From NCBI GenBank assembly GCA_036648855.1, contig JAVWCU010000016.1, positions 1 to 18,698 of the forward strand: a stretch of 18,698 nucleotides of DNA. The letters are read 5' to 3'. The notes beneath the pieces were generated by a model that did not search any database, was not told the origin of the DNA, and was given only the letters and a program-made list of their open reading frames with translations. Below are positions 1 through 5,112 of this stretch, one piece after another. The stretch is from Faecenecus sp036648855 (GTDB taxonomy: Bacteria > Bacillota_I > Bacilli_A > RF39 > UBA660). The first letter of the stretch is position 1; every line of letters begins with the position of its first letter. The position numbers and the translations under genes are program-made.

Positions 1-31
1 ATTAGTATTGGTATTAGTATTGGTATTAGTA
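1..31. repeat. 12-bp tandem repeat, ATTAGTATTGGT, at the window edge
   Basis: About two and a half copies of ATTAGTATTGGT lie at the extreme left. On the minus strand in the frame of the left Fic gene they encode a run of alternating Thr and Asn. The array continues past the edge, so its true length is unknown. The right Fic copy has no such tail. The repeat could be a variable-length coding repeat and could also mark an assembly boundary. Confidence 0.8.
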
Positions 32-825
32 GATCTTACCAATAAATAGTTTTCATAAAAAGAGTCACAAACTTTATAATAATAAAATCTATGAATTACA
101 GAATAGTCTCCGTTATTAATAGCACAGTTCATTGCGTGATAATATTCTTTTCTTTCCCCATTTTCTATATAAACAGGAGGAATATGTGCTATCTTAAAAA
201 GGAGATTAGTAAACATTCTAATTGTCCTACCATTACCATCTGTGAAAGGATAAATTTGTATTAGTTTGCAATTTAAATCTACACAATCATCTATGAATTC
301 TCTAATTTCTGCAGGACCTACTAGATTACCTATTTTAGTAGCTAAATCTTTTCCTTTAATTATTAATTCCTTAACTGGTATATACAATTTTTTCATATTA
401 GCTGGAATATTACTATAAGAAGAAATATTCATTCCTGCTCCAAATGAACATACTTCTTGATTCCTAACCTTACCACCAAATTCTGGATAAGGTACCATAG
501 AATATAAAATTTGATGTAACCTTAAAATAGTATATACACTTATATCCTTAAGTTCTATATTTAAAAATATGTAATTATACATTTTCATAAGACCTACTAT
601 CTCTTTTAGATCATGGCCAGACACTAAAATATTCTTATTATAAACATATTTTCTACGAAAACTGCTTATAATTTTACTATATTCAAAAGAATTTATATGT
701 TTTCCATATATTTCAAAAATAGCATCTACTCTATTTTCATTTTCTTTTGAAAAAGCATTTATTCCCCTGCTATTTCTATAAGCAATATATGACCATGATA
801 CAAGTTCCTTAATACCGTCTTTCAT
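1..825 (-). CDS. Fic-domain protein, left copy, catalytic His replaced by Tyr (3' end outside window)
   Basis: I translated this by hand from an ATG at 825. The frame stays open for 275 codons to the window edge, so the stop is not seen. An AAGGAG Shine-Dalgarno six bases upstream supports the start. From residue 56 to about 255 it aligns with the right-hand Fic copy (1660-2472) at about 70% identity by hand count. Fic proteins normally transfer AMP or another nucleotide phosphate moiety to a target using the His of the HxFx(D/E)GNGRxxR loop. Here the loop reads YPFTDGNGRTIR, with Tyr192 replacing His through one base change (CAT to TAT), while GNGR and the last Arg remain. At the N-terminal motif the right copy has NEN (E64) and this copy NKN (K64). 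The first 55 residues and the C-terminus differ from the right copy; the end here is a Thr-Asn repeat. Its partner gene just upstream is broken. It may be catalytically dead or altered, or a decaying duplicate. Confidence 0.85.
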   Translation of the reverse strand, partial: MKDGIKELVSWSYIAYRNSRGINAFSKENENRVDAIFEIYGKHINSFEYSKIISSFRRKYVYNKNILVSGHDLKEIVGLMKMYNYIFLNIELKDISVYTILRLHQILYSMVPYPEFGGKVRNQEVCSFGAGMNISSYSNIPANMKKLYIPVKELIIKGKDLATKIGNLVGPAEIREFIDDCVDLNCKLIQIYPFTDGNGRTIRMFTNLLFKIAHIPPVYIENGERKEYYHAMNCAINNGDYSVIHRFYYYKVCDSFYENYLLVRSTNTNTNTNTN

Positions 826-843
826 CGTAAACTCCTTATATAA

Positions 844-867
844 AAATAATCAGTTTCTAGATTATTT
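844..867 (-). terminator. Intercistronic hairpin, left copy
   Basis: A perfect 8-bp stem (AAATAATC / GATTATTT) with an 8-base loop overlaps the TAA stop of the broken 139-aa gene and is followed on the minus strand by a run of five U. It sits just before the Shine-Dalgarno of the left Fic gene. The same stem with a different loop is present at 2491-2514. It looks like a leaky terminator or processing hairpin that would lower Fic expression relative to the upstream gene. Confidence 0.5.
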
Positions 868-1166
868 CTGTAACATATTTAGTAAATTTATTTTAAACAT
901 ATCTTTTTCAGGATTGGTTTTAGAAATCATTACTCCTTTATATGTACTAAGTTCAGCTCTATGGCCTTCATCTAAAATACCTTCAGGAGTGATATTAGTA
1001 AGTAAAATAATACTTTTATCTTCATAAACAGTATAATGTAATCTTATCTCACCGTGGACTTTAGTAAATAATTCATCTGTCGTTAATTTTAATTCGTAAG
1101 ATTTAATATTATCTTTTTTTGAAACAGATACTAATTCCCCTAAACATTCACCATTGCAAAGTGTGG
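862..1166 (-). pseudogene. Broken copy of the 139-aa partner gene, start deleted
   Basis: This stretch is about 97% identical to 2509-2813, the last two thirds of the intact 139-aa gene, and keeps the same stop codon. At 1166/1167 the match jumps by 118 bp, so the first 38-39 codons and the start codon are missing. Reading upstream in frame from the conserved part meets only 14 codons before a TAG, with no ATG, GTG or TTG. The old Shine-Dalgarno and a TTG remain but now open a 10-codon out-of-frame peptide. The promoter upstream is still perfect, so the transcript may be made, leading into the left Fic gene. Confidence 0.88.
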
Positions 1167-1218
1167 ATTCAACCCCTTTCCCCTATGCTCTTGACCCCTG
1201 TACTTTCAAGATGGCTAG

Positions 1219-1247
1219 ATTATACCATAAATCCTAGTTTTTGTCAA
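1219..1247 (-). promoter_or_regulatory. Consensus promoter of the left cassette copy
   Basis: On the minus strand: TTGACA at 1247-1242, a 17-base spacer, and TATAAT at 1224-1219, preceded by TGG, which makes an extended -10. This is an exact match to the vegetative sigma consensus. It duplicates the promoter at 2985-3013 with few changes, although the gene it first drove here is broken. Confidence 0.85.
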
Positions 1248-1312
1248 ATAATATATACCTAAAGCCCTTATATTATACATCGTTGGACAGTAAAAGGTTG
1301 TTAGCACCTTTC

Positions 1313-1357
1313 AGACTGTTGACAAAGTAATTTTGTTAATAGTCTTTTTGTTTTTTT
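1313..1357 (+). terminator. Hairpin with U-tract at the left end of the IS remnant
   Basis: AGACTGTTGACAAA (1313-1326) pairs with TTTGTTAATAGTCT (1332-1345) across a 5-base loop, with two G-U wobbles on the plus strand. It is followed by TTTTT, a G and seven more T. This is a good intrinsic terminator for plus-strand transcripts and coincides with the left inverted repeat. It may insulate the element from outside transcription. Confidence 0.6.
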
Positions 1358-1379
1358 AAATATATAGTATAACTAATGT

Positions 1380-1432
1380 GTAAGGATGCTTTATTTTATT
1401 CAAATTTGAAGCTTACTATCCTTACTTTTTTT
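1380..1432 (+). terminator. Second plus-strand hairpin followed by T7
   Basis: GTAAGGAT (1380-1387) pairs with ATCCTTAC (1418-1425), with an inner GCTT/AAGC pair, and seven T follow directly. The long interior makes it weaker than the hairpin at 1313-1357. It lies in the non-coding left part of the IS remnant, just before the transposase-like fragment. Confidence 0.4.
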
Positions 1433-1557
1433 ATGGAAAAATGAAACATGGTTTAGAAAAAACCTATTTCAAATCAAAAGAAAGAGTTAGTCGTGAACTA
1501 ACTCTTCTTTATGCGTATATGAATCTCAAAAAATTTGCATTACAACATTATGCCTAG
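1432..1557 (+). pseudogene. C-terminal fragment of a DDE-type transposase
   Basis: A plus-strand frame ending in TAG at 1555 reads YGKMKHGLEKTYF, then a KxKERVxRE segment and LLYAYMNLKKF. Many IS1182/IS5-type DDE transposases end in the same way: a G-x-x-K segment, an aromatic stretch, a K/R-x-K-x-x-V-x-x-E helix and a final A-x-N-L/I-K-K helix. Only about 40 residues remain; upstream the frame soon meets a stop at 1381 and loses resemblance. It lies between terminal inverted repeats, which supports the reading. A short, fast-evolving segment cannot fix the family. It is non-functional. Confidence 0.5.
1482..1506. repeat. Perfect 10-bp inverted repeat inside the transposase fragment
   Basis: AAGAGTTAGT and ACTAACTCTT flank a 5-base loop. 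It is within the presumed coding remnant, so it may be chance or a structure of the element. No U-tract of note follows. Confidence 0.4.
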
Positions 1558-1649
1558 TATTGAAATATATTAGGTTATATTGCATATTCTTCATAATTCT
1601 ATAAAAAAGACAAATAAACAAAATTATTTGCCCATTTATCAGCAGTCTT

Positions 1650-1676
1650 AAACATTGATTTATTTAATCAATGTTT
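1650..1676 (-). terminator. Hairpin over the stop codon of the right Fic gene (weak terminator)
   Basis: AAACATTGATT and AATCAATGTTT form a perfect 11-bp stem with a 5-base loop, and the TAA stop of the right Fic gene (1660-1662) lies within it. On the minus strand the stem ends in only UUU before AAGACTG, so intrinsic termination would be poor, though the structure could protect the 3' end. It directly abuts the right end of the IS remnant. Confidence 0.4.
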
Positions 1677-2472
1677 TATTAATAATATTAGGTGTTACTG
1701 ATAAATCATGTTCTATAATTGAGTCACATACTTTATAATGATAAAATGTATGAATTTTTGAATAGTCTTCTTCGTTAATAGCACAGTTCATTGCTTGATA
1801 ATATTCTTTTCTTTCCCTATTTTCTATATAAACAGGAGGAATATTTGCCAGCCTAAAAAGAAGATTAGTAAACATTCTAGTTGTCCTACCATTACCATCT
1901 ATGAAAGGATGAATTTTAATTAATTTACAGTTTAAATCTACGCAATCATCTATAAATTTTATAAGGTCTTCAGCTTTACTATTAATAGCTAACTCTTTTC
2001 CTTTAATTATTAATTCATTAACTGGTAAATACAATTTTTCTATATCAGCTGGAATATTACTCCAAGTAGAAATATTCATTCCTGATCCAAATAGATATAC
2101 TTCTTGATTTCTAAACTTACCACCAAATTCCGGATAAGGTACTTTAGAATATAAAATTTGATGTAACCTTAAAATAGTATATACACTTATATTATTAAGG
2201 GCTAACTCTGAAAATATGTAATCATACATTTCTCTAAGGCCTAATCTCTCTTTTGGCTCATGAACAGACTCTAAAATATTCTCATTATAAACATATTTTC
2301 TACGAAAACTTTCTATAATATTACTAAAATCAGCATGATTTATTGAAGTATAATATAATCTAATAATAATGTCTGGTACATTATCATTTTCCTGATATAA
2401 ACGATTTTCTTTTTTCCTATTTAGGTAACCTTTAAATAAGCATAATACAAAGTGCTTAATATCGTCATCCAT
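1660..2472 (-). CDS. Fic-domain protein, right copy, intact active site
   Basis: A 270-residue Fic protein. The catalytic loop at residues 188-199 is HPFIDGNGRTTR, a full match to HxFx(D/E)GNGRxxR, with His188 as the expected base. Fic enzymes typically AMPylate a Tyr, Ser or Thr on a target protein; the target here is unknown. Most of the fold lies in residues 56-255, including a conserved block from residue 96 (SVYTILRLHQILYS) to the FGGKFRNQEV stretch. Near residue 60 the sequence YVYNENILE carries E64-N65, which could correspond to the inhibitory Glu of class II Fic proteins, but the usual Ser/Thr four residues before the Glu is Tyr here, so this is weak. The start at 2472 has AAGGAG six bases upstream. 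It is the second gene of an operon, 36 bp after the 139-aa gene, with a hairpin between. Its own 3' end abuts the IS remnant. Confidence 0.9.
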   Translation of the reverse strand: MDDDIKHFVLCLFKGYLNRKKENRLYQENDNVPDIIIRLYYTSINHADFSNIIESFRRKYVYNENILESVHEPKERLGLREMYDYIFSELALNNISVYTILRLHQILYSKVPYPEFGGKFRNQEVYLFGSGMNISTWSNIPADIEKLYLPVNELIIKGKELAINSKAEDLIKFIDDCVDLNCKLIKIHPFIDGNGRTTRMFTNLLFRLANIPPVYIENRERKEYYQAMNCAINEEDYSKIHTFYHYKVCDSIIEHDLSVTPNIINKTLIK

Positions 2473-2490
2473 CGTAAACTCCTTATATAA

Positions 2491-2514
2491 AAATAATCCA
2501 TTTCTAGATTATTT
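2491..2514 (-). terminator. Intercistronic hairpin, right copy
   Basis: AAATAATC and GATTATTT make a perfect 8-bp stem with an 8-base loop over the TAA stop of the 139-aa gene. Five U follow on the minus strand, then AAGGAG of the Fic gene. The stem is unchanged in the left unit. It fits a partial terminator that keeps Fic below its upstream partner. Confidence 0.5.
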
Positions 2515-2928
2515 CTGTAACATATTTAGTAAATTTATTTTAAACATATCTTTTTCAGGATTGGTTTTAGAAATCATTACTCCTTTATATGTACTAAGTT
2601 CAGCTCTATGGCCTTCATCTAAAATACCTTCAGGAGTGATATTAGTAAGTAAAATAATACTTTTATCTTCATAAACAGTATAATGTAATCTTATCTCACC
2701 GTGGACTTTAGTAAATAATTCATCTGTCGGTAATTTTAATTCGTAAGATTTAGTATTATCTTTTTTTGAAACAGATACTAATTCTCCTAAACATTCACCA
2801 TTACGAAGTGCGGGATAATAATCAAATGTTAGTTTTTTATAAGCTAACATATTATATTTCCTAACAGATCTCTCTTTCTTCCGAAAATCGTTTTCATTTA
2901 AGTATTCAAAAATAAATGCGTTTTTCAT
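2509..2928 (-). CDS. Unrecognised 139-aa protein preceding Fic (candidate antitoxin)
   Basis: I do not recognise a family. The protein is soluble-looking, with no signal peptide or membrane segment; an N-terminal charged part (FRKKERSVRKYN) is followed by alternating hydrophobic/polar stretches suggesting beta strands (LVSVSKKD, YELKL, IRLHYTVY, KSIILLTNI). An upstream TTG at 2937 is in frame, but the G-rich Shine-Dalgarno AAGGGG lies nine bases before the ATG at 2928 and would almost touch the TTG, so I take the ATG. It is first in an operon with a perfect promoter 57 bp upstream and Fic behind it. The small-gene-then-Fic order fits a class I Fic antitoxin, but I see no clear [S/T]xxxE[G/N] inhibitory helix, so antitoxin is a contextual guess only. 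A start-less copy lies at 862-1166. Confidence 0.75.
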   Translation of the reverse strand: MKNAFIFEYLNENDFRKKERSVRKYNMLAYKKLTFDYYPALRNGECLGELVSVSKKDNTKSYELKLPTDELFTKVHGEIRLHYTVYEDKSIILLTNITPEGILDEGHRAELSTYKGVMISKTNPEKDMFKINLLNMLQK

Positions 2929-2984
2929 TATATTCAACCCCTTTTCCCCTATGCTCTTGACCCCTGTACTTTCAAGATGGTTAG

Positions 2985-3013
2985 ATTATACCATAAATCT
3001 TAGCTTTTGTCAA
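2985..3013 (-). promoter_or_regulatory. Perfect consensus promoter of the 139-aa/Fic operon
   Basis: TTGACA (3013-3008), a spacer of exactly 17, and TATAAT (2990-2985) with TGG in front (extended -10). It is almost identical to the promoter at 1219-1247 and resembles that at 6449-6477, which shares the TTATGGTATAAT block. The leader that follows has three runs of four G (2938-2964), the last being the Shine-Dalgarno. Confidence 0.88.
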
Positions 3014-3057
3014 ATAATATATGCATAAAGCCCTTATATTATACATCATTAGACAGT

Positions 3058-3078
3058 AAAAGGTGCTTAGCACCTTTT
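3058..3078 (-). terminator. Intrinsic terminator of the membrane-protein operon
   Basis: AAAAGGTGC and GCACCTTTT pair across a 3-base loop, immediately after and partly over the TAA stop (3077-3079) of the 676-aa gene; the minus strand 3' arm ends in UUUU. This separates the operon from the cassette promoter at 2985-3013. Its counterpart in the left duplicate (1291-1311) is mismatched. Confidence 0.65.
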
Positions 3079-5107
3079 ATTTTGTTTTAGTTGTTTCTAC
3101 ACTAGAATTAGCGGTTGTATATTCTGCTAATACTTGATTAATTACTTCATCAAGTGCTGCTTTTCTTTCAACTGTCATAGCCTCTACACTAATAGGAACA
3201 ACTGCTCCTACTTCTACTGTTGGAGTACTACTATTTTGAGATGACTCATTAGTAAATGCTGATTGTGGTTGTACAGGAACTATATCTCCTATTTCAACTT
3301 TTGGTGGTTCAGCTGTTGCATCCTTAATAGCATTATTAATAGCATCTTTAACGGCATCAGTTTCAGCATTATTAGTAGGTGGAGCTTGAACGCCTCCACT
3401 TATTACATTACCATCTTTGTCGTAAATATTACCATCTGTAGGTGTTTCAATAACAGGAGGTAATTTTTCCTCTGTTTTTTCTGTTGTTTCTTCCTTAGGT
3501 GTTTCAGTAACTGGTCCCTCTATATTAGGATCATTTTCTACTTTGTTATTAGCATCTTTATATCCATCATCTTTTGCTTTATCATTATTAATTCCAGCTG
3601 CTTTATCTGCTGCTGCTATTTGACTAGAATTAGCAACTTTTTTAACTTCATCTAAAGAAGCATTAGAGACTGGTGTTTTAGTAATAACCGGTTTAGGAAG
3701 ACTGCTTAATTCCTGACTAGGCATTAATCCTTCTTTTACTGACTCTTTATAAACTTCATCCATTAAGTAATTCGTATTAGAAATTATTGGTGCATTATAT
3801 TTAGCAATCAAATTATCTTTATCTTGATTCCAAGAACCATAAACTTCTAATATTCCTGATTCAATTGCTGTATTAACATCATCTAACTTTTCTGTTCTTA
3901 AAGAACAAACTCTATCAGACACCAACAAACTTTCTTTATATGGATTTTCGTAGGCTCTCATACTCTTGAACTGCATATAATTTCCATATACTTCAGCCCC
4001 AATTAAAGGACTAATCATAGAGTCTTCTGCCATTAATTTAGTAACTTCATTAAAATTAAGTTCATTACCTTTTTCTCTGTTAATAGCATCCATTACCCTT
4101 GATCCATATTCTTTAGTAGCATCAGAGTAAGATAGTTTATCAAAGAAAGTATTAGGTAAAGCTTTTTTAAAATTCAATCCTAAAATCTTTGTAATAGCAT
4201 CTTGCCTATATAATTCTAAATCACTAACATTAAATAATTTATCATTTCCAATTAAGGCACTTAAATCAGCACCAGTATAATCCTGATTTGTATATAAATA
4301 TAAAGCAATATAGTTATTAGCACTTAATTCTAATTTTGGATCTACTTTATCTGTAATAGCTTTCATTTCAGATAAGAAAGATTCACCATTGCTAAAGAAA
4401 TCTTTTCTTAGTTTTTGAGCATGAAGTAATTCAGGTGAATTAGTATTAATTATAGTATCACTCACTGAGGAATTACTAGATGCATCAGCTCTAGCCTTAG
4501 CTTTTCTCTTTAAATCTAAAGCTAATCCAGTTGTTGCAAGAACTATAGCTAAAACTACTGAAGTAGCTGCTACTGCAATTTTACCTTTAGTCCATTTATG
4601 TTTTTTACTAGCTGCAGGTTTTAGAGTTGGTGTTCCTTGTAACCCTTTTAAATTTGCAAATACAGGAGCTACACTAATATTAGACTTACTAATTTCATCA
4701 TTTAAATGATAATATTCTCTAGTTTGTGGAGAATACTTATAAATAGGTGTAATTAAAGCTTGCCAGTATTTTAATTCCTGCTCATTAAGCTTAGAAATTG
4801 CGTTATCTAAGCCAATTTTATCTGCATCTTCTCTAACTCTTGTAATTAAAGTAGAATCAAAAAGTTTAGTTCTTCCATTACTTTTTAAAGCAACATAAGC
4901 AGAGGCTTTTTCCTCAGGTGTTGCAAAAGAAACAATAGTTGCATCTATTGCGTCATTTAAATCTTTATTAGTTGAATAAGATCCTGAAGTACCATCTGTA
5001 TAAACAATAATTCCTAATTCAAAATTCTTTTTTCTATCCTCACTAGACATCTCAGTTGTTATATTGTTGACAAAAATATAAATGTCTTTAATATTTTTAT
5101 TGTTCAC
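3077..5107 (-). CDS. Single-pass membrane protein with large C-terminal domain, unknown function
   Basis: I do not recognise the family. In the longest frame (679 codons from a GTG at 5116) residues 1-178 are hydrophilic. A lysine-rich run (KKHKWTKGK) precedes one membrane segment at about 179-201 and another basic run (KRKAKARA) follows. The remaining roughly 475 residues include a helical region and a low-complexity tail from about residue 480, rich in Asn, Thr, Pro, Glu and Asp. There is no cleavable signal peptide and no LPxTG anchor. By the chain length on each side the tail is probably outside, but charge does not settle topology. A GTG at 5116 would overlap the upstream stop, but AAGGGG lies eight bases before the GTG at 5107, so I prefer 5107 (676 aa). 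It is translationally coupled to the 434-aa gene and is presumably its partner. Confidence 0.75.
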   Translation of the reverse strand: MNNKNIKDIYIFVNNITTEMSSEDRKKNFELGIIVYTDGTSGSYSTNKDLNDAIDATIVSFATPEEKASAYVALKSNGRTKLFDSTLITRVREDADKIGLDNAISKLNEQELKYWQALITPIYKYSPQTREYYHLNDEISKSNISVAPVFANLKGLQGTPTLKPAASKKHKWTKGKIAVAATSVVLAIVLATTGLALDLKRKAKARADASSNSSVSDTIINTNSPELLHAQKLRKDFFSNGESFLSEMKAITDKVDPKLELSANNYIALYLYTNQDYTGADLSALIGNDKLFNVSDLELYRQDAITKILGLNFKKALPNTFFDKLSYSDATKEYGSRVMDAINREKGNELNFNEVTKLMAEDSMISPLIGAEVYGNYMQFKSMRAYENPYKESLLVSDRVCSLRTEKLDDVNTAIESGILEVYGSWNQDKDNLIAKYNAPIISNTNYLMDEVYKESVKEGLMPSQELSSLPKPVITKTPVSNASLDEVKKVANSSQIAAADKAAGINNDKAKDDGYKDANNKVENDPNIEGPVTETPKEETTEKTEEKLPPVIETPTDGNIYDKDGNVISGGVQAPPTNNAETDAVKDAINNAIKDATAEPPKVEIGDIVPVQPQSAFTNESSQNSSTPTVEVGAVVPISVEAMTVERKAALDEVINQVLAEYTTANSSVETTKTK

Positions 5108-5112
5108 AATTA

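Larger units (their letters stand above)
1..1308. repeat. Tandem duplication, left unit (Fic A + broken partner + promoter)
   Basis: This stretch repeats the organisation of 1677-3076 in the same orientation. The non-Fic part (825-1308) is nearly identical to 2472-3076 apart from the 118-bp deletion. The Fic part is more diverged. Even the terminator hairpin of the 679-codon gene has a decayed counterpart (1291-1311, stem broken by mismatches), so the duplication included that gene's downstream end. Confidence 0.85.
1309..1652. mobile_element. Internally deleted insertion-sequence remnant with terminal inverted repeats
   Basis: The ends are imperfect inverted repeats. The left end reads TTTCAGACTGTTGACAAA (1309-1326). 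The right end, on the other strand, reads TTTAAGACTGCTGATAAA (1652-1635), with three mismatches in 18. Similarity continues inward: AACAAAATTA and AAAAAGAC occur in matching order at both ends after a short gap. Between them lies only the 3' end of a transposase-like frame on the plus strand (1432-1557). At about 340 bp the element is far too short for an intact IS, so most of the transposase is gone. No clear target-site duplication is visible. The element sits exactly between the two cassette copies. The family is uncertain; the C-terminal residues look most like DDE transposases of the IS1182 type. Confidence 0.6.
1677..3076. repeat. Tandem duplication, right unit (Fic B + intact 139-aa gene + promoter)
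   Basis: This is the intact member of the pair. Similarity to the left unit is highest over the 139-aa gene, the 36-bp gap with its hairpin, and the promoter region. It falls to about 70% protein identity in the central Fic domain and is lost in the first 55 and last roughly 15 residues of Fic. This uneven pattern suggests gene conversion or recent recombination over part of the unit rather than one simple recent duplication. Confidence 0.8.

Noticed and set aside
1167..1197. Ten-codon TTG-started peptide in the left cassette as a leader peptide
   Set aside because: It arises only from the deletion joint; it is too short and has no conserved counterpart, so I treat it as accidental.
2624..2668. 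TNITPEG in the 139-aa protein as a Fic inhibitory motif [S/T]xxxE[G/N]
   Set aside because: The residue four before Glu is Asn, not Ser or Thr, and the segment looks like a strand and turn rather than the inhibitory helix.
3263..3463. Plus-strand frame of 66 codons opposite the 676-aa gene
   Set aside because: It lies wholly inside a strong minus-strand gene in low-complexity sequence, has no ribosome site, and its Tyr/Asn/Ile-rich product is a typical antisense shadow.
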